A stretch of 64,000 bases of DNA from Neckera pumila (taxonomy: Eukaryota > Streptophyta > Bryopsida > Hypnales > Neckeraceae): contig OZ018409.1 of the NCBI GenBank assembly GCA_963969595.1, positions 17,330,975 to 17,394,974 of the forward strand, given 5' to 3'. Both the position numbers and the translations under genes were made by a program. Positions within the stretch are counted from its first letter, which is position 1, and each line of letters starts with the position of its first letter. Shown piece by piece: positions 45,685 to 61,084 of the stretch. A model generated the notes under the pieces. That model did not search any database, was not told the DNA's origin, and saw nothing but the letters and a program-made list of their open reading frames with translations.

Positions 45685-47128
45685 TTGGTCAAACCACCAC
45701 ATGAATATCTGTATTGGCATCGGGGTTTGATCTAGGAACCTTATACTTCCAAGCCACATTACTCATCCAACACATAATGGTTGAATTCACATAATGGTTG
45801 AATTCACATACACTCACACAAATAATAAATTGCTATTTAAATTTACTATATTTATATTCATTTGGCCAAAAAAATTTGAAGTGCTTGGAACAACAAGAAT
45901 CTATTGGCATCTTTACAAAATTCTATTACATTAGTCAAGTCGCAACTACTAATGTTTTTGAATGATGGCTACTAACTGGGCAAATTAGACAAATTGAAAC
46001 ATTTCTTACCGAGTACAAAAATAGTTGTCTACATTGCCCCTATTTTGTTTGCATAACTTCTTTGAATATTTATTAGACTATGATGCAAGATGGATTCCCT
46101 TGGAGCTAATCCTAATGTACACCTAGCCTCCACCCAAAAACTAAAGCCAAAGTGATCAATATTTTATTCTAAATTTGCTCCTCCAAACAAGTAGGAGCCA
46201 AAATAGGTTCTTTTATTCTTCAAGGATAAATTACTATCATTCTACACATCATCAATTATCTGTAACATTTAGTAGCATGTACTATCATTGCCTTGGCTCT
46301 AGAGTGGATGGTGTGGAATTGTCCAACAATCTTTATACCCATTGCCTTTCCTTCATACACCCTGCTCATCACATTGACATTGAGCCTCCACATGTCTACT
46401 GAGCTATTGATGAAGTATTAATTGTTGGGTGTGGAATAATTTGCACTATCTATTCTACAACAAAAGTAGTGACAACGCATGTTATTGAATGTTTCATCTC
46501 ATTGTATCGTCCAAAACCAACTCAACATATGCATAGAATCAAGTAACCCATCTAAAGCCTACTCAGCGTAAAAGCTATAATTGAAAATGAAAGTCCTGTG
46601 CAATTTCATTATAACTCCAGCAAACATATGTCAATTTTAGGAAAAATATAGGAAGTTTGAGTGAAAAATTTTACATGAACATTTGCTTCAGCAAATCTTG
46701 CTTTAGAAAGGAAAATCATGCCAATGATACGACAATTTTTTCTTGTGGCAATAAGTAATAAAATTGTTGAAAATATCACAACCATGCAATAAAACATTGA
46801 AAGACAAAGTATGTCCACACTTGGCCAAACTTCATTAGTTTACTATATTAAAATGATCATTCCAAAATTTTGAATCTTTTTTCTATATAACACCTTGCAA
46901 GCCCCAAAAGAGGCATTTTCAAAGTCAAATATAAATTTTCACATAGTTCTTGGTTTGATTTTAACATAATCTAAACTTTCACCTTGTTAAAAAAGCCCCT
47001 TTGGGGCTTGCAAGGTCTTGCAAGGTCTATTATGGGCTTATTTTGAGGTTAAAGTTTTGATTGTGCTAAAATTGATCTTGAAGATTACAAAAAAATTCAC
47101 ATTTTCATACATTCTATTTTAGAAGCCA
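45685..47128. other. Spacer without recognised gene
   Basis: Short open frames only. A small inverted similarity exists between 46893-46940 (ccttgcaagccccaaaagag) and 46991-47020 (cctttggggcttgcaagg). Confidence 0.45.
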
Positions 47129-47362
47129 CTAGTGTGCCTTGTGCCGTTGCCACAGTTTAAACAAAAGTAAAAGTATTTTTCTACTTTTTTGATTCAATAA
47201 AAACTTTGAAATTCAATAACTTTCACATCACAGGTCCAAACGCCAGAAAATAAAGCTCGTGCATCCCTCCTCACCAAGAGCTTTCTGATGATGCCAAGCA
47301 CACCGCCGGGGGATGCACGGTTCGGAAGATTTCAACGTAACAAAACAAAACAAAACAAATAG
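47129..47362 (+). mobile_element. CAAA-tailed retroposon, copy K3
   Basis: It begins ACTAGTGTGCCTTGTGCCGTT, ends in aacaaaacaaaacaaaacaaa-type tail, and the body is collinear with K1, K2 and K4. It lacks the minisatellite of K2 and K4. Confidence 0.7.
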
Positions 47363-47472
47363 CCAAACTTAAGGTATAGATTATTGACGAATGAGGATCA
47401 ATATTAAAGTATATACACCACACACATTATTGTATTGGGTACAATTTGAAATTTAATTTACAAGTGTTCTAA

Positions 47473-47624
47473 GGGCTTGTTTACACCAAAAAAAACTTTG
47501 GGTTGGAGCCCACAGAAATGGAGTGCTTTGCTTGGGTCTTTGCTTTGGATCCACAGCTATCTTCTAATCAAAAGACTCCATTTCTTTGAGCTCCAACTCA
47601 AAGTTTTTGGGTGTAAAGAGGCCC
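47473..47624. mobile_element. Tourist-like hairpin MITE, 152 bp
   Basis: The ends GGGCTTGTTTACACCAAAAA and TTTTTGGGTGTAAAGAGGCCC are inverted repeats, continuing ACTTTGGGTTGGAGC against GCTCCAACTCAAAGT. TAA flanks both sides (47470-47472 and 47625-47627), the PIF/Harbinger duplication. Confidence 0.8.
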
Positions 47625-47864
47625 TAATTTATCTATTAGTGAGGGTTATAAATTAGAATCACCTAAAAACACTAGTGTAACTACAAAACATAATTATAAA
47701 AATTGGTTCAATATAATAATATTTCAGCCTTCAATGATTGAAAATAGGCTAATAGAGTGGCTTTGAAAAATTAGTCTCACTTGCACCAATGTTTTTTTTT
47801 GGATTTTCGGAGTAGTGTTGAAGTGGCGACAAACAAAAAAATGATGTTGCCCAAATATTTAGTA

Positions 47865-48426
47865 CTCCCTCCGTCCCGAAATGATTGTCCATCTTTCTAA
47901 AAATAGATGTCCAAAAATGATTGTCCACTACTTCAAATTTAGTTATATGAAGATGAAATTCATGAAACAGTTAGTATGTCACAATAAGAGTTTCAATTAG
48001 ACGAAGATACAATTCATGAAATAGTCAATGTCAATTCCACAAAGACACAATTCATGAAATAGTCAACTTTTGTTATACAAGTTGCTTATAACAAACTGCT
48101 CACAAGCTGCTTAAGAAAAATTTAACCGTAAACTATCTTCACAAAATCTTCATGGAGTACAAAGACAAGATGGAAAACAATCGGTTGCTATACTCATTTT
48201 TGGTGGAAAATCATAAGCTAGCAGGTGATTTATCATATGAATTTATAGCCTCAAATTTTTTGCTGTAAGTAGTTCATACTTTAAACTTGATATTGCCGTT
48301 TTTGCAAACCGTGAGAAAATCAAGAGTTAATCTTTATGTCCGCATTCATTACTTTACCAAATTCTCAAATTTTGCCTTAATTTTGAGATAAGTTTTCCAA
48401 AGGACAATCATTTGGGACGGAGGGAG
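47865..48426. mobile_element. Stowaway/mariner-like MITE, copy S4
   Basis: The ends CTCCCTCCGTCCCGAAATGA and TCATTTGGGACGGAGGGAG are inverted repeats, with TA on both sides (47863-47864 and 48427-48428). It keeps the sharpest ends of the family in this window. Confidence 0.88.
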
Positions 48427-49724
48427 TATTCATTTGTATTTTGGATAGAACTTTTTTTCATCTACGTATTTGGATGAATGTCATTTAAAGTTGGTGGCTT
48501 CATCCAAATTATTTCAAAAATTTGAACAACTTCTACAATTTATGGTCTTTTTTCTTTGATTTTTTCCTATAGCCTTGGTGCCAGGCAAAAAATTTGGTGC
48601 AATTTTGCTCCAAATCGCCAGAAAAAAAAAGACACTGACTTGCACTAATAGGACAGAATAGTGTTCTGGCATTCTAGACTCCTGGAATGATCTTCCAACT
48701 GGGTCCCTAGTCTGGCGGATTCCAGAATGCCCTTGACTTCAGTTGGTGAGTCAGAAAAGTTCATTCATTTTAGTTTGTTTTCCGTTCATCCATGAATCAG
48801 CCAGAAGCCAGACTTAATGGACACTCATTCAGTTGCTTTCAGTGATGAGTCAGGAAAGTTCATTCTCTTCTTTTCATTCATCCAGTTAGCAGTCAATACT
48901 CATCCACGCAGAACCTTTCTGGTCAACGATTTTGTCAACCATTTTTACGTTAAGGTAACAGGCTCTGAAATTGCTCCGGCTCTAAAATCCTCCACCCTAC
49001 TCAAATGTACATTGTTTGTACATGTTTTTTTTTCATGGCCATCAGTAATGTACAAAAAATGTACATTTTAGGGGGTGGGCGATTTTAGAGCCCTATGCCA
49101 CTTGAACTTCAAAATTTCGTAACTAATTCCAAAAAGCTCCAAAAAATATGAAACGACTTGGGTCTGATGCCAATTCTTCTTGTCTTTCAAGGAAATTTTG
49201 CTGAAAATTATTTCAAGAAGCTTTGCCTCCCCAAATTCACTTTCAGCTCTTAAATGGACGATTTCTGGACCTGTTAATATCTTACTGATAAAATGGTGCA
49301 GTTTAAGTCCTTAACTTAAAGACCCCTAAGCTCTTGGAATTCCCGATAATTTGGATGAAGAACATAGTGTTTTAGGAAAATGGCTTTTTCAAATACCTTC
49401 TCATTCATTCAAAGTATTAATTGAATCTTTAAAACTTTCTATAAAACTTTCTTTAAGACGAATTTGAATTGAACTACATAATATACTTGTTTAAGGATAC
49501 AAGCAAAAATGCATAAAATAGAGGTGTTAAAGGGTTAACACCCAAGTGGCTTCTTTTAACAAAAGTCGCATTTTTGCTTCTATCTCTACACTAAACATTT
49601 GCTAACTTCAATTTCTTATATACCCAAGGAATTGGGAGGGAATTGGGAGGGAAGTGGGTGCACACACAAATAAGTTCTAAGTAAATTAATAATACAATAT
49701 GAATACAGATAGTGAAAGTGCTTT
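48427..49724. other. Spacer with one small hairpin
   Basis: Mostly unique AT-rich text. At about 48990-49095, GGCTCTAAAATCCTCCACCC and GGGTGGGCGATTTTAGAGCC form an inverted pair around a TGTACATT-rich centre, probably a small MITE. No gene. Confidence 0.45.
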
Positions 49725-50658
49725 TTAACCCCTAAAGGCCCAAGCCTTTGTTCTGCCAAAAAACACCCCAAATTGCCATTTTTATAGCAAAGAGTGAAAA
49801 AAAATTAAAAATATTTTTTTTCATATCTAACCATAGGATATTACACCTAACTAGTATGAAAATGTGTGGAAAAAATTTCAGAATTTTTGACCACACAGAT
49901 TGCAAGATATTTACGTTTAAAGTGAAAAAAACAAGTTTTTCAGCACATTGTGGGACTAGATTTTTTGACTTTGAACACTTTTAACTTTAAATTTTTGCAA
50001 TACAGAGTTTTGAGCTTTAGATGTTTACAATGGACAATTGAGGTGAGAGTCTAGCAAAAAAGCTAAATTCAAAAAAGTTTAATTTTCATTATTAAAAAAA
50101 TTGTTAAGTAAAAGTAGGTATGAGATAGAAGGAAAATCTAAAATATTCATATATTTTAGAAGGAATTAAAATGCATTAATCCCAATGGTGAGATTGTTCT
50201 AGCAAGTAAACTAAACCATGCAAAAAAAATTTGAAAAATTTGAAAAATTGCATTAAAAAATGAATCCTACAAGTTATTTTTTTCAAAAAGATGCTCTAAC
50301 TGCCCGAAAAACAAGAATGTCCATAACTTTCTCATAACAAATCCAAATGAAATGAATATGAGCTTTCTAGATAAACAAAAATATAATCTATGAGAAAAAA
50401 ATACTGAAAAAAAAAAAAAAAAAAAATTGCAAATTTTTTTTTGATGCCCGCGCTACCCCTTGTTCCCTGTTTTGAACTTATTTGGTCATAACTTTTGTTC
50501 TCAGGCACCGATTGTGAAAAAAATTATATTATTACAAAACTAATCAGCTTTTCTATCTCCAAAAAAAGTTTCAAAAATTAGGAGAAAATTTCAGCCCGTA
50601 GGTACTTGCCCAAAAACATATTTGTCTCCCGAAGGGACAATGGTCCTTTAGGGATTAA
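49725..50658. mobile_element. TTAA-type element, complete copy P1
   Basis: TTAA (49725-49728) is followed by CCCCTAAAGGCCCAAG; the right end is GGTCCTTTAGGGA-TTAA (50655-50658). At 934 bp it has both TIRs and both TTAA copies and no coding capacity. It is the reference copy for P0, P6 and P7. Confidence 0.8.
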
Positions 50659-50731
50659 TTCTCAAATATAACTAAAATAAATATGTAAAACAATGTGGCC
50701 ATTGATTAGTGCAAAGTCTTCACAAAATTAT

Positions 50732-51418
50732 AAGGTAAACTAGCCCATTGTGGTCAAGCTTTGGAATCTACCCTCATTCCATTGTTGAAAGTTTTTAATT
50801 TTTTTCCCACATGAAGACAAGTGTGAGAAATAATGAGAGCAATTGAAATTATATTTTTCAAACAAATTATGAATTTGTTACCGATTTTGGAAGTGATCTG
50901 TCCAAAAGAGTCAGTAGGCTACCCCATAACTAACAAAAATTGTATCCAATATGCTCTTCTTAACCCTTGAACACCCCATCGACAGGATCATGTCTCTTGA
51001 ATTTCAAAGATTTCCTTCTTTGACTATTATAATCTTTTCAAGGGTACGATCAAAGGACATGTCCCTTTCCCTTGAGCTCTGGGCTTGTCTCTACTACCAA
51101 TCGATACGGTTAGTTTATGTAGATCTCTTGTTAAGTGATAGTTTGATTGAAATGAGTTCAAAAGGGTCTCGATTTTAGTAAACATGCACTGGGCGCTTAG
51201 GGGTTAATCACCTAAAGTGGTCACAATAACTTCTAATGTAGAATGTCATAAAAAGTCACTTCCTACAATGATTTACACTGAAAATGTAGGTGTTTCTAAT
51301 GAGGTCACTAATCACTCCATTGGTGCCAGGTTAGATATTGATTGTGGCCAAAAAAACTATCATGGGGTCATTAGATGTCCACTATGGGTCATCCGACCAC
51401 AATGGGCTGGTTTACCAT
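50732..51418. mobile_element. TIR element Q1 (AAGGTAAA ends) with nested TTAA element
   Basis: The left end AAGGTAAACTAGCCCATTGTG and the right end CACAATGGGCTGGTTTACCAT are inverted repeats. It is collinear with Q2 (55273-55715) outside the nested insertion at 50960-51207. Confidence 0.7.
50960..51207. mobile_element. Short TTAA element T1 nested in Q1
   Basis: TTAA-CCCTTGAACACCCC at the left and GGGCGCTTAGGGG-TTAA at the right are inverted repeats with exact TTAA on both sides. The piggyBac-like layout (TTAA then CCCTTNNNNNCCC) is clearest here. A relative lies at 54041-54297. Confidence 0.75.
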
Positions 51419-51429
51419 ACTTGAAACCG

Positions 51430-54040
51430 TTTCCACTTAGTTGATAAATTTTTTTTGGATAATCCTTCGTTCTAATTTTAATTTTAATTCCCCCCAAACT
51501 TCGGCATCTCCTTTCAGAATGATTTCCAGTTGACGGTGCTGTCCACGTTCCAAACCACCAAAGTTCAGAATCTTTGAATTCAGACCCTGAAAGGAAGTCA
51601 GTCACCTACCTTACCTTACTGCAGTTTAAATCCGACTCTTCCACCACTTCTCAATCCCTTTCCTCTCTTGCTCTGGGACTCCATGTGACAACGGCCTGCT
51701 TTCAAGACTCTTCCCTTGTTGACTCGGACCTCAGCCCCCCCCCCCCCCTGGATATTAGATGATAAAATGGAAGGGTTGATTTTGGCCCCTTCCAGCAAAT
51801 TTTCACGTTGGGGACATGAATCTTAAGGTGGGTACCCCCCAAACTGTCACTTTTTGCTTTTGTGTCTAGTTACTATTTATTAGATTGGTCAACTTTTCAT
51901 AGATTTTTTTGTTGGCACTTGAAAGGAGGCTCCAACGTACCAAAGAATGTGACATTTGGATTCCGTATGCCAAAGTTAAGAAGGAATATCACATGAGAAG
52001 TTTAAGTCCATTTGGGATGACTTACTCTCTCTATTTCTGAAAAAGCTCTGTGCTTCTTTTTTAGAAATAGAGGTTGGTGTTATTCTTTATCAAAAGGTCT
52101 TTGAATCAAGATTCTAAACCACTTTCCGTTTTTTACTCTTAGCTTTGGATTTGATTTTTTAGTTTTATATGTACGTTCTATAAATGTTGACAAACACAAG
52201 TCAAGCTAATTTCATGTACACCCAAGCTTGACATCTTGGAAGGAGGGGAGGGGAGGGGGATTATGATTGCCATGGCAGTTTTATGAAGAATTGCTCTTTC
52301 CTAGCAAAGAATTAGTATTTATTTTTTTCTTTTACAACCTTTACGTGGATGGAAAAACTTTAAAGCCTCATACTTTTTCTATTTTTTCTTTAAATTTTGT
52401 TTTCTTACGTCTATTGTGTAAGTAGGCATAATTCTAGGCATCTAGTTATAAAGACCGTAAAATTAAGCATCAAGCCTTGTTAGAAGGATGACTAAATTAC
52501 CATAGACTTGTTAGTAGGAATGAAATTTTCAACTTATAAAAGGGACCCCAAGCAATGAAGTTTATCAAAGTGTTGGGATTTGTTGTCTAATTTCTTTTGT
52601 GTTGGAATTTGTTGTGAGAAAATTCTCAAGAAAAGAAACAATCATCGTAAATTTGTTGATCCAAGTGAAGAACATGCAAAAGATTATTGCCATGGAGCAA
52701 GTGATTGACATTATTGAAGTTGTCTCATGGCATACTAAGTATAAGGATTCATTATATGACTTCCTTTTGATCTTATCGAGTGTGATGTCATGGCCATATT
52801 TGCTTAGTGAGTGCATATTCTCCTACTTGACATAGATTTTGCTCTTTTCATTTGCATTTGGATGTTTGCACGCTATGGTATATAGTTTTTTTTGTCAAAA
52901 TTTATTAAAAAATAATGTTGTGATAAATTTTAAAAATAATTGCACATTGAACTCAATATAGAGAACAATTTTAGAGGGAAAAGGACCTCTTAGGCTACAC
53001 GCTCCCCCCTCCCAAAAAAAATATCGCACTTTGTATACTAGAGTGTGCAATTACCTATTTGAATATACCTTAAACTATGTACATTTTATCGAATGGGTGA
53101 GATCTAATTGACCTTGTCCATAAGGACTACTATATACATTCTAACAAGTTTTTTTGCATAAGATGAAATAGTTAGATTAGGTGCAAGGTGAGCAATTTAT
53201 CTTAATATATTATATAATGTTTGTGCACAGATGCGGAGTGGTTGTAGATGTGAATCTTATGGAGGATAAAGCTATTTGGGAAGTCCAAAGGCTTTGCATT
53301 CATAGCATATAAAGAGCAACTAAATACTATGATGGCAAGTGGATAAGTATTATTTTAGAGCCTTTTGGGGATTTTTTTTATTTTAAATTTTTGCTCACTT
53401 TATAAGACCATTTCTATGTATCCATGAAAAGTTGCTTAATTTTGGTAAAGACATCCTTATTCATTAAGTGAATGGAGGTGGTTGCAATTTATCTCAATGG
53501 AACTCAAGTTGTAGGCCACACCATGAAAGTTAATCAAATACTCCGTAGGTGATCACATGACAAAGATTGAATAAAACAAAGAAGAGAAACATGAGAAGTG
53601 GTTCTAAAACAATTTCTGCCATACAGATAAATAATTAATTTTGGAGAAATACATAGAATGAAGATGGCGGTTTAGGGTCAGTGACGCATTTTGGAGAGTG
53701 TGTGTGTGGGGGGGCACACCATATACTCCCAGAAAACAAGACTTCAATTAATGATGTTTAGTTGATTTGGACGTCTAATTCGGCAATTTTGAAAATCGTT
53801 GTGTTGATTTGGATGTTTTGTGTTAGTTCCAATGTCTTGATTAGGGCCATATTTTATACTAGTAAGTGATACTAATTATTCACTTCCATGAATTGAAAAA
53901 ATAGTTGGACCGTATGAGTGGAATATTCTTGGAACATACTTGAATCTAAATGTGAAAAGCAAGGTTTGTGTGATCAAATGATGCTAACTTAAATTCAAAG
54001 TCTAGTATAAATCTAATTATCATACATGTGGTTGAATGGA
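51430..54040. other. Spacer without recognised gene
   Basis: 51470-51830 is GC-richer and contains a run of 14 C at 51735-51748. A frame at 52599-52835 has no recognisable domain. No bounded repeat was resolved. Confidence 0.4.
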
Positions 54041-54297
54041 TTTAGCAAGCCTATGTGCCTCAAATATGGCGTCTCAAAATAGAAAGATTGTGACCTTTGA
54101 CTATTATAATCTTTTCAATGGGATGGTCAAATCAATTGTCTATTTTCCCTCACTCAGCTCCGGGCATGTGTCCACTCTCCACTACCAATCGGTACAATCA
54201 ATATTTGTGGATCTCATTTTGGGTGACATTTTAATTGGAATGAGTTCAAAAGGATCTAAATTTTGGTAAACACACACTGGATGCTCAGGGGGGTAAT
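54041..54297. mobile_element. Short TTAA-type element T2, decayed
   Basis: It is collinear with T1 (shared gactattataatcttttcaa and atgagttcaaaaggatct). The right end is CTGGATGCTCAGGGGGG-TAAT; the left end is worn. Confidence 0.6.
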
Positions 54298-54681
54298 CCT
54301 TTAAGGACCGTGGTTGATTTTGGAGATGGGCAATGCGTTTTGTGGTTGAAGCAAAACAATGCCTATCAAAGATCCGACCGTACCGATGGATGCAGGATGA
54401 ATGGGGCTCTGAATTTTGTGGCAAACTACGATGCAATCCGGTTTATTATGATGCATCTCTGTTCTCAAATGTTGTATTTTCAGCCAAAAAAACGTCACTG
54501 ATTTCAACCCAAAGCCCACAAAGACTCAAATTGGCCCGATTTTTGTTCCTGTGGATGGAGTAGGAAATTTCCCACATCCGTCCCCTTGGGCCCATCTCCC
54601 AATTCACGACTAGTATGACCTTACAAATGTAAATGTGGCAATTTCGACCCAAAATTGGTCGACCGGTCCTTAAAGGGTTAA
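54294..54681. mobile_element. TTAA-type element T3 abutting T2
   Basis: The left end TAAT-CCTTTAAGGACCGTGG and the right end CCGGTCCTTAAAGGG-TTAA are inverted repeats. It shares a target-site-like tetranucleotide with the end of T2, so one landed at the edge of the other. Confidence 0.65.
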
Positions 54682-55101
54682 TGCATATGTAAAAGACAAT
54701 GCACATGAGTAGACTCTTGTCTTTTCAAGGCAGGCAACTCTAGAACCAGTTGCTGCAACTTGCCCAAAAGTCTCATGACAAACGAAATCTTTATTAGGAC
54801 TTCCATGATTTTGTGATATCTACTGCAGCAGCTGAAGGTCATGGGGACCAACATGAAGGACCATGTTTGCTCAGTCTTTGCCTTGACATCCATGCACCAT
54901 TCAGTGCACAGGAAAAAAAAGCCAAGGCAGTACACTTTCAGTCAAAACCTTCTTCTAACGAAACCAACTAACTTACTGCCGATTGTGGTGTCTGCTTCAC
55001 TTTTGACAAGGGCTGGACTGCTGAAGCTCGTGAAGAAAATATCTCAGAGTCCCTTTTTGAGAAGTTGTGTGTAAATAGAGTGTCGGTCTTTCTGTATAGT
55101 A

Positions 55102-56113
55102 CTCCCTGTGTCCCATTAAAACCCTCCAAATCAGGCAAAATTTGTCCCACTAAAAGTTCCGTTTTCTAATTTTGATTGTTGAATAAGTTTTGACCGGGTT
55201 GGGCAACCTTGTGGGGGCAAGTCAAGCAATCAGGGAGCATTCTTCTCCTAAATTGCTTGGCCTTGCCCATATAAGGTAAAAGACCTCATTGCGGTCAGAA
55301 TTAGGAGTGTGCCTACATGCCATTGCTGAAATTTTTCAAATTTTTTCCCACACAAAGATAAGTGTGAGAGACAATGAGGGCATTTGAAACTATATTTTTT
55401 GGACCAAATATGAATTAATTCTGAAATTTTGAAGTGATCAGCCCATAGGAGTCTGTAGGTTACCTCATGACCAACAAATTCTGAATCCAATATGGTCATC
55501 TTCCTACCCAATATAGTCACAACATTTTCAGACATGGAAGACCAAAAAAATCAATTTTTACAAAGAATTTTACACTAAAAAGTTGGAAGTACCTATTGAG
55601 GACACTAATTACTCCATAACTACCATGTAAGGCATTGATTGTGGTCTGAAAAACCACAATGGGGTCATTAGGTGTCCATCATGGGCCATTTGACCGCAAT
55701 AGGGTCATTTACCTTAAAGCACCTTGTACTTGCTGTGCTCTCAAGACAATAGTATTGACAATGTATTTGGTGACCACTTAGGTGCTATGAAGATTTGTTT
55801 GTGAAGTGGTTTAGGTTTCTTTGTTGCGGGTATTTAGATTGGGGCACATATTTCTAATAATTCCATTGTTGCCACCAACCTTTAAAGCATAAAAAATGAT
55901 GGAGCTAGCAACATTTACAAATTATGTTCAAAAATGGTAGTTTCTGCATGGATTTTGGGTGCCTAGATGATGGGGCCTAAGCTGGAGATTTTGCATAGAT
56001 CTAAAGGATGGATTACTATTCTTGAAATGCCTGTATCTCTAGCAAAAAGACTAAAATTGTAGTTAAGCTCTCGTTGGAAAGCTTTTTGAAGGTTATTAGT
56101 GGGACAAAGGGAG
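55102..56113. mobile_element. Stowaway/mariner-like MITE, copy S2, with nested Q2
   Basis: The ends CTCCCTGTGTCCCATTAAAA and TTATTAGTGGGACAAAGGGAG are inverted repeats with TA on both sides (55100-55101 and 56114-56115). It is collinear with S1 (26057-26625) in inverse orientation once Q2 is removed. Confidence 0.8.
55273..55715. mobile_element. TIR element Q2 nested in S2
   Basis: The ends AAGGTAAAAGACCTCATTGCG and CGCAATAGGGTCATTTACCTT are inverted repeats. S1 provides the empty target site. Related to Q1 at 50732. Confidence 0.75.
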
Positions 56114-56115
56114 TA

Positions 56116-57000
56116 GTAAGATACAGTCTACTCTTAAAGTGACCATTTAAGAGCTAATGACCTTTTTGGAGAAGCTAAACTCCCTGAAACAATTTTCAGT
56201 AAATTTTTGTAGGAAGAAAAATGGAATTAGAATCTAATTCAAGTCGTTTCATATTTTTTGGACCTTCGTGGAATTAGTTTCATATTTTTGAAGTTGAAAA
56301 GTAGTGGTTACTAAAACTAACCACCTCTTGAAATGTACATTGCTGGTACACTGAAGAAAGCAAAATGTAAATCTAGCTTGAAGGCGACAATTAAGTCCAA
56401 TAATAAACTCTGGCCCCATGCCCTTTTCCGACTTCCACAATTTCCAACATATTCTACAATTCTATATTCTTCTTTAAATAGGTGTCAACCCCTTGAAGCA
56501 AAACTTGTATAACAACAAACTAGAGAGTTATTAGAGTTAACCTAAATGTCATGAAAGCCATGTTTGGTGCTTCTAATTCTAAATTGCATTTGAATTTTTA
56601 TTTTCGAATTCTAAAATTCTAAACAAATGAAACCAAAACTGCTTTTCCAAAGTTGAGTTTTTTTATTTTTTTATTTTTTTATTTTTTATTTTAACAAATG
56701 GACAATTCCCAAAATTTGAGGTAGACCTCAACCTTTCTATTCTGAATTTTACAAATCCATGAAAAACCCAAATGCAATCTACAAGTTCACCCAAACCACG
56801 GACCAAAGAAGGGTCAACTTTCGTGACTTCTAAATTATAAAATACACTGAACAAAAAGGACAAAATAGGACGAACACGAAACCCAGGTTCGGCGGAGGCT
56901 CGGTTCGGCCCGGACCCCATCCCTAGGTTCGGACCGCCCGAGCCTATGAAGCAGCCCGCAGAGCCAGGAACCTCTTTCCCAGCGCCTCCTGCTCGCTCAG
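56116..57000. other. Spacer and GC-rich GapC upstream region
   Basis: 56120-56870 is AT-rich spacer with T/A tracts. From about 56870 the sequence turns GC-rich (runs of ggttcgg and gccc) and should hold the GapC promoter; no clear TATA box was assigned. Confidence 0.4.
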
Positions 57001-57159
57001 CAGTGCAGTTTCTCATCGAGTCGGACTTGGCATGCATGAATCTCCTGCAGCCCCGGACCGATCTGCATATATGCTTCTCCACTTCCTCCATCTCTTCAGT
57101 CTCGTGTCCGCAGTCCCCTTTGAACAAGCGATTTTGGTGAGGTTTCAAGAGGTTTCAAG

Positions 57160-57859
57160 GTGCGTCTCGTTTGCAATTTTGGGTTTTGTATTTCGGTGGT
57201 AATAGCTTCCGATGATCGCGTAGTCATCTTCTGCGTTCATGCTTGTTACCGTTTTCTGAGTATTGGATCGTTACTCCAATACCCAGAAAAATGGACCCGG
57301 AAATTCGTATTCGGGGTGCTGGTTTCGAGTTTTGTGGGGTTTGGTTGCGTGTGTGATACTTCTTGTCGAAGCGTCTGTTGGTGAAGAGGGTGAATGAACC
57401 ATTTGGTGCTCTAGACTAGAAGCAGAGGTGGAGACCGATCTCTTGGGATTGGAACCGAGAGGGTCTTTCTGTTTTTCTCAAGAATCAGTTCTTCCGACTT
57501 TGATAGTCTTTTCTTTGTTACTTTGGTGACATTTGTTTGTAATACCCTGCTTGAGCTGAGTATTTCAAGCAAGGGCTTTTCCTCAAGTCGCGTTAACTTG
57601 CTTGGTGTTAGTTGCTGTAAAGGACTATGCAGATGTTTGATTTTCTAATGGGTTTATAGTACTGGAATAGCGGCGTTTTTTTATGTCTGATTTGATTTTA
57701 ATTGCGCTAATTTTTAGATCAGTGTGATGTAGTTTTAATTATCTTGACTAATTGAGAGGGTTCCGGTTTTCTTGAAGTCGAGTATACTTTCTATGTAGGA
57801 GGTTTCAATCTGGAGTCTTTGTTCTGCTTGTTCTCACTGTTGTAGATGTTTGTTCGCAG
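57160..57859 (+). other. Probable 5'UTR intron of the GapC gene
   Basis: Donor TTTCAAG/GTGCGT at 57160 and acceptor TTCGCAG/G at 57859 bound a T-rich 700-bp stretch that joins a GC-rich leader exon to a short exon (57860-57895) containing the ATG. Leader introns are common in highly expressed plant GAPDH genes. This is inferred from sequence signals only. Confidence 0.5.
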
Positions 57860-57891
57860 GTCTACTAGCAGGGTTTCTTAAGTTCGTAATC

Positions 57892-61084
<3,193 letters not shown>

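Noticed and set aside
49725..49740. Telomere-like CCCTAAA words at element ends
   Set aside because: Only one word per end and always at TIR positions; no tandem telomeric array is present.
51735..51748. Run of 14 C as a structural signal
   Set aside because: It is isolated, short and a common site of sequencing error; no partner G run or conserved context was seen.
56663..57148. 161-codon minus-strand frame
   Set aside because: It covers the GC-rich GapC upstream/leader region and AT spacer, has no recognisable domain and ends in a Lys run from an A/T tract.
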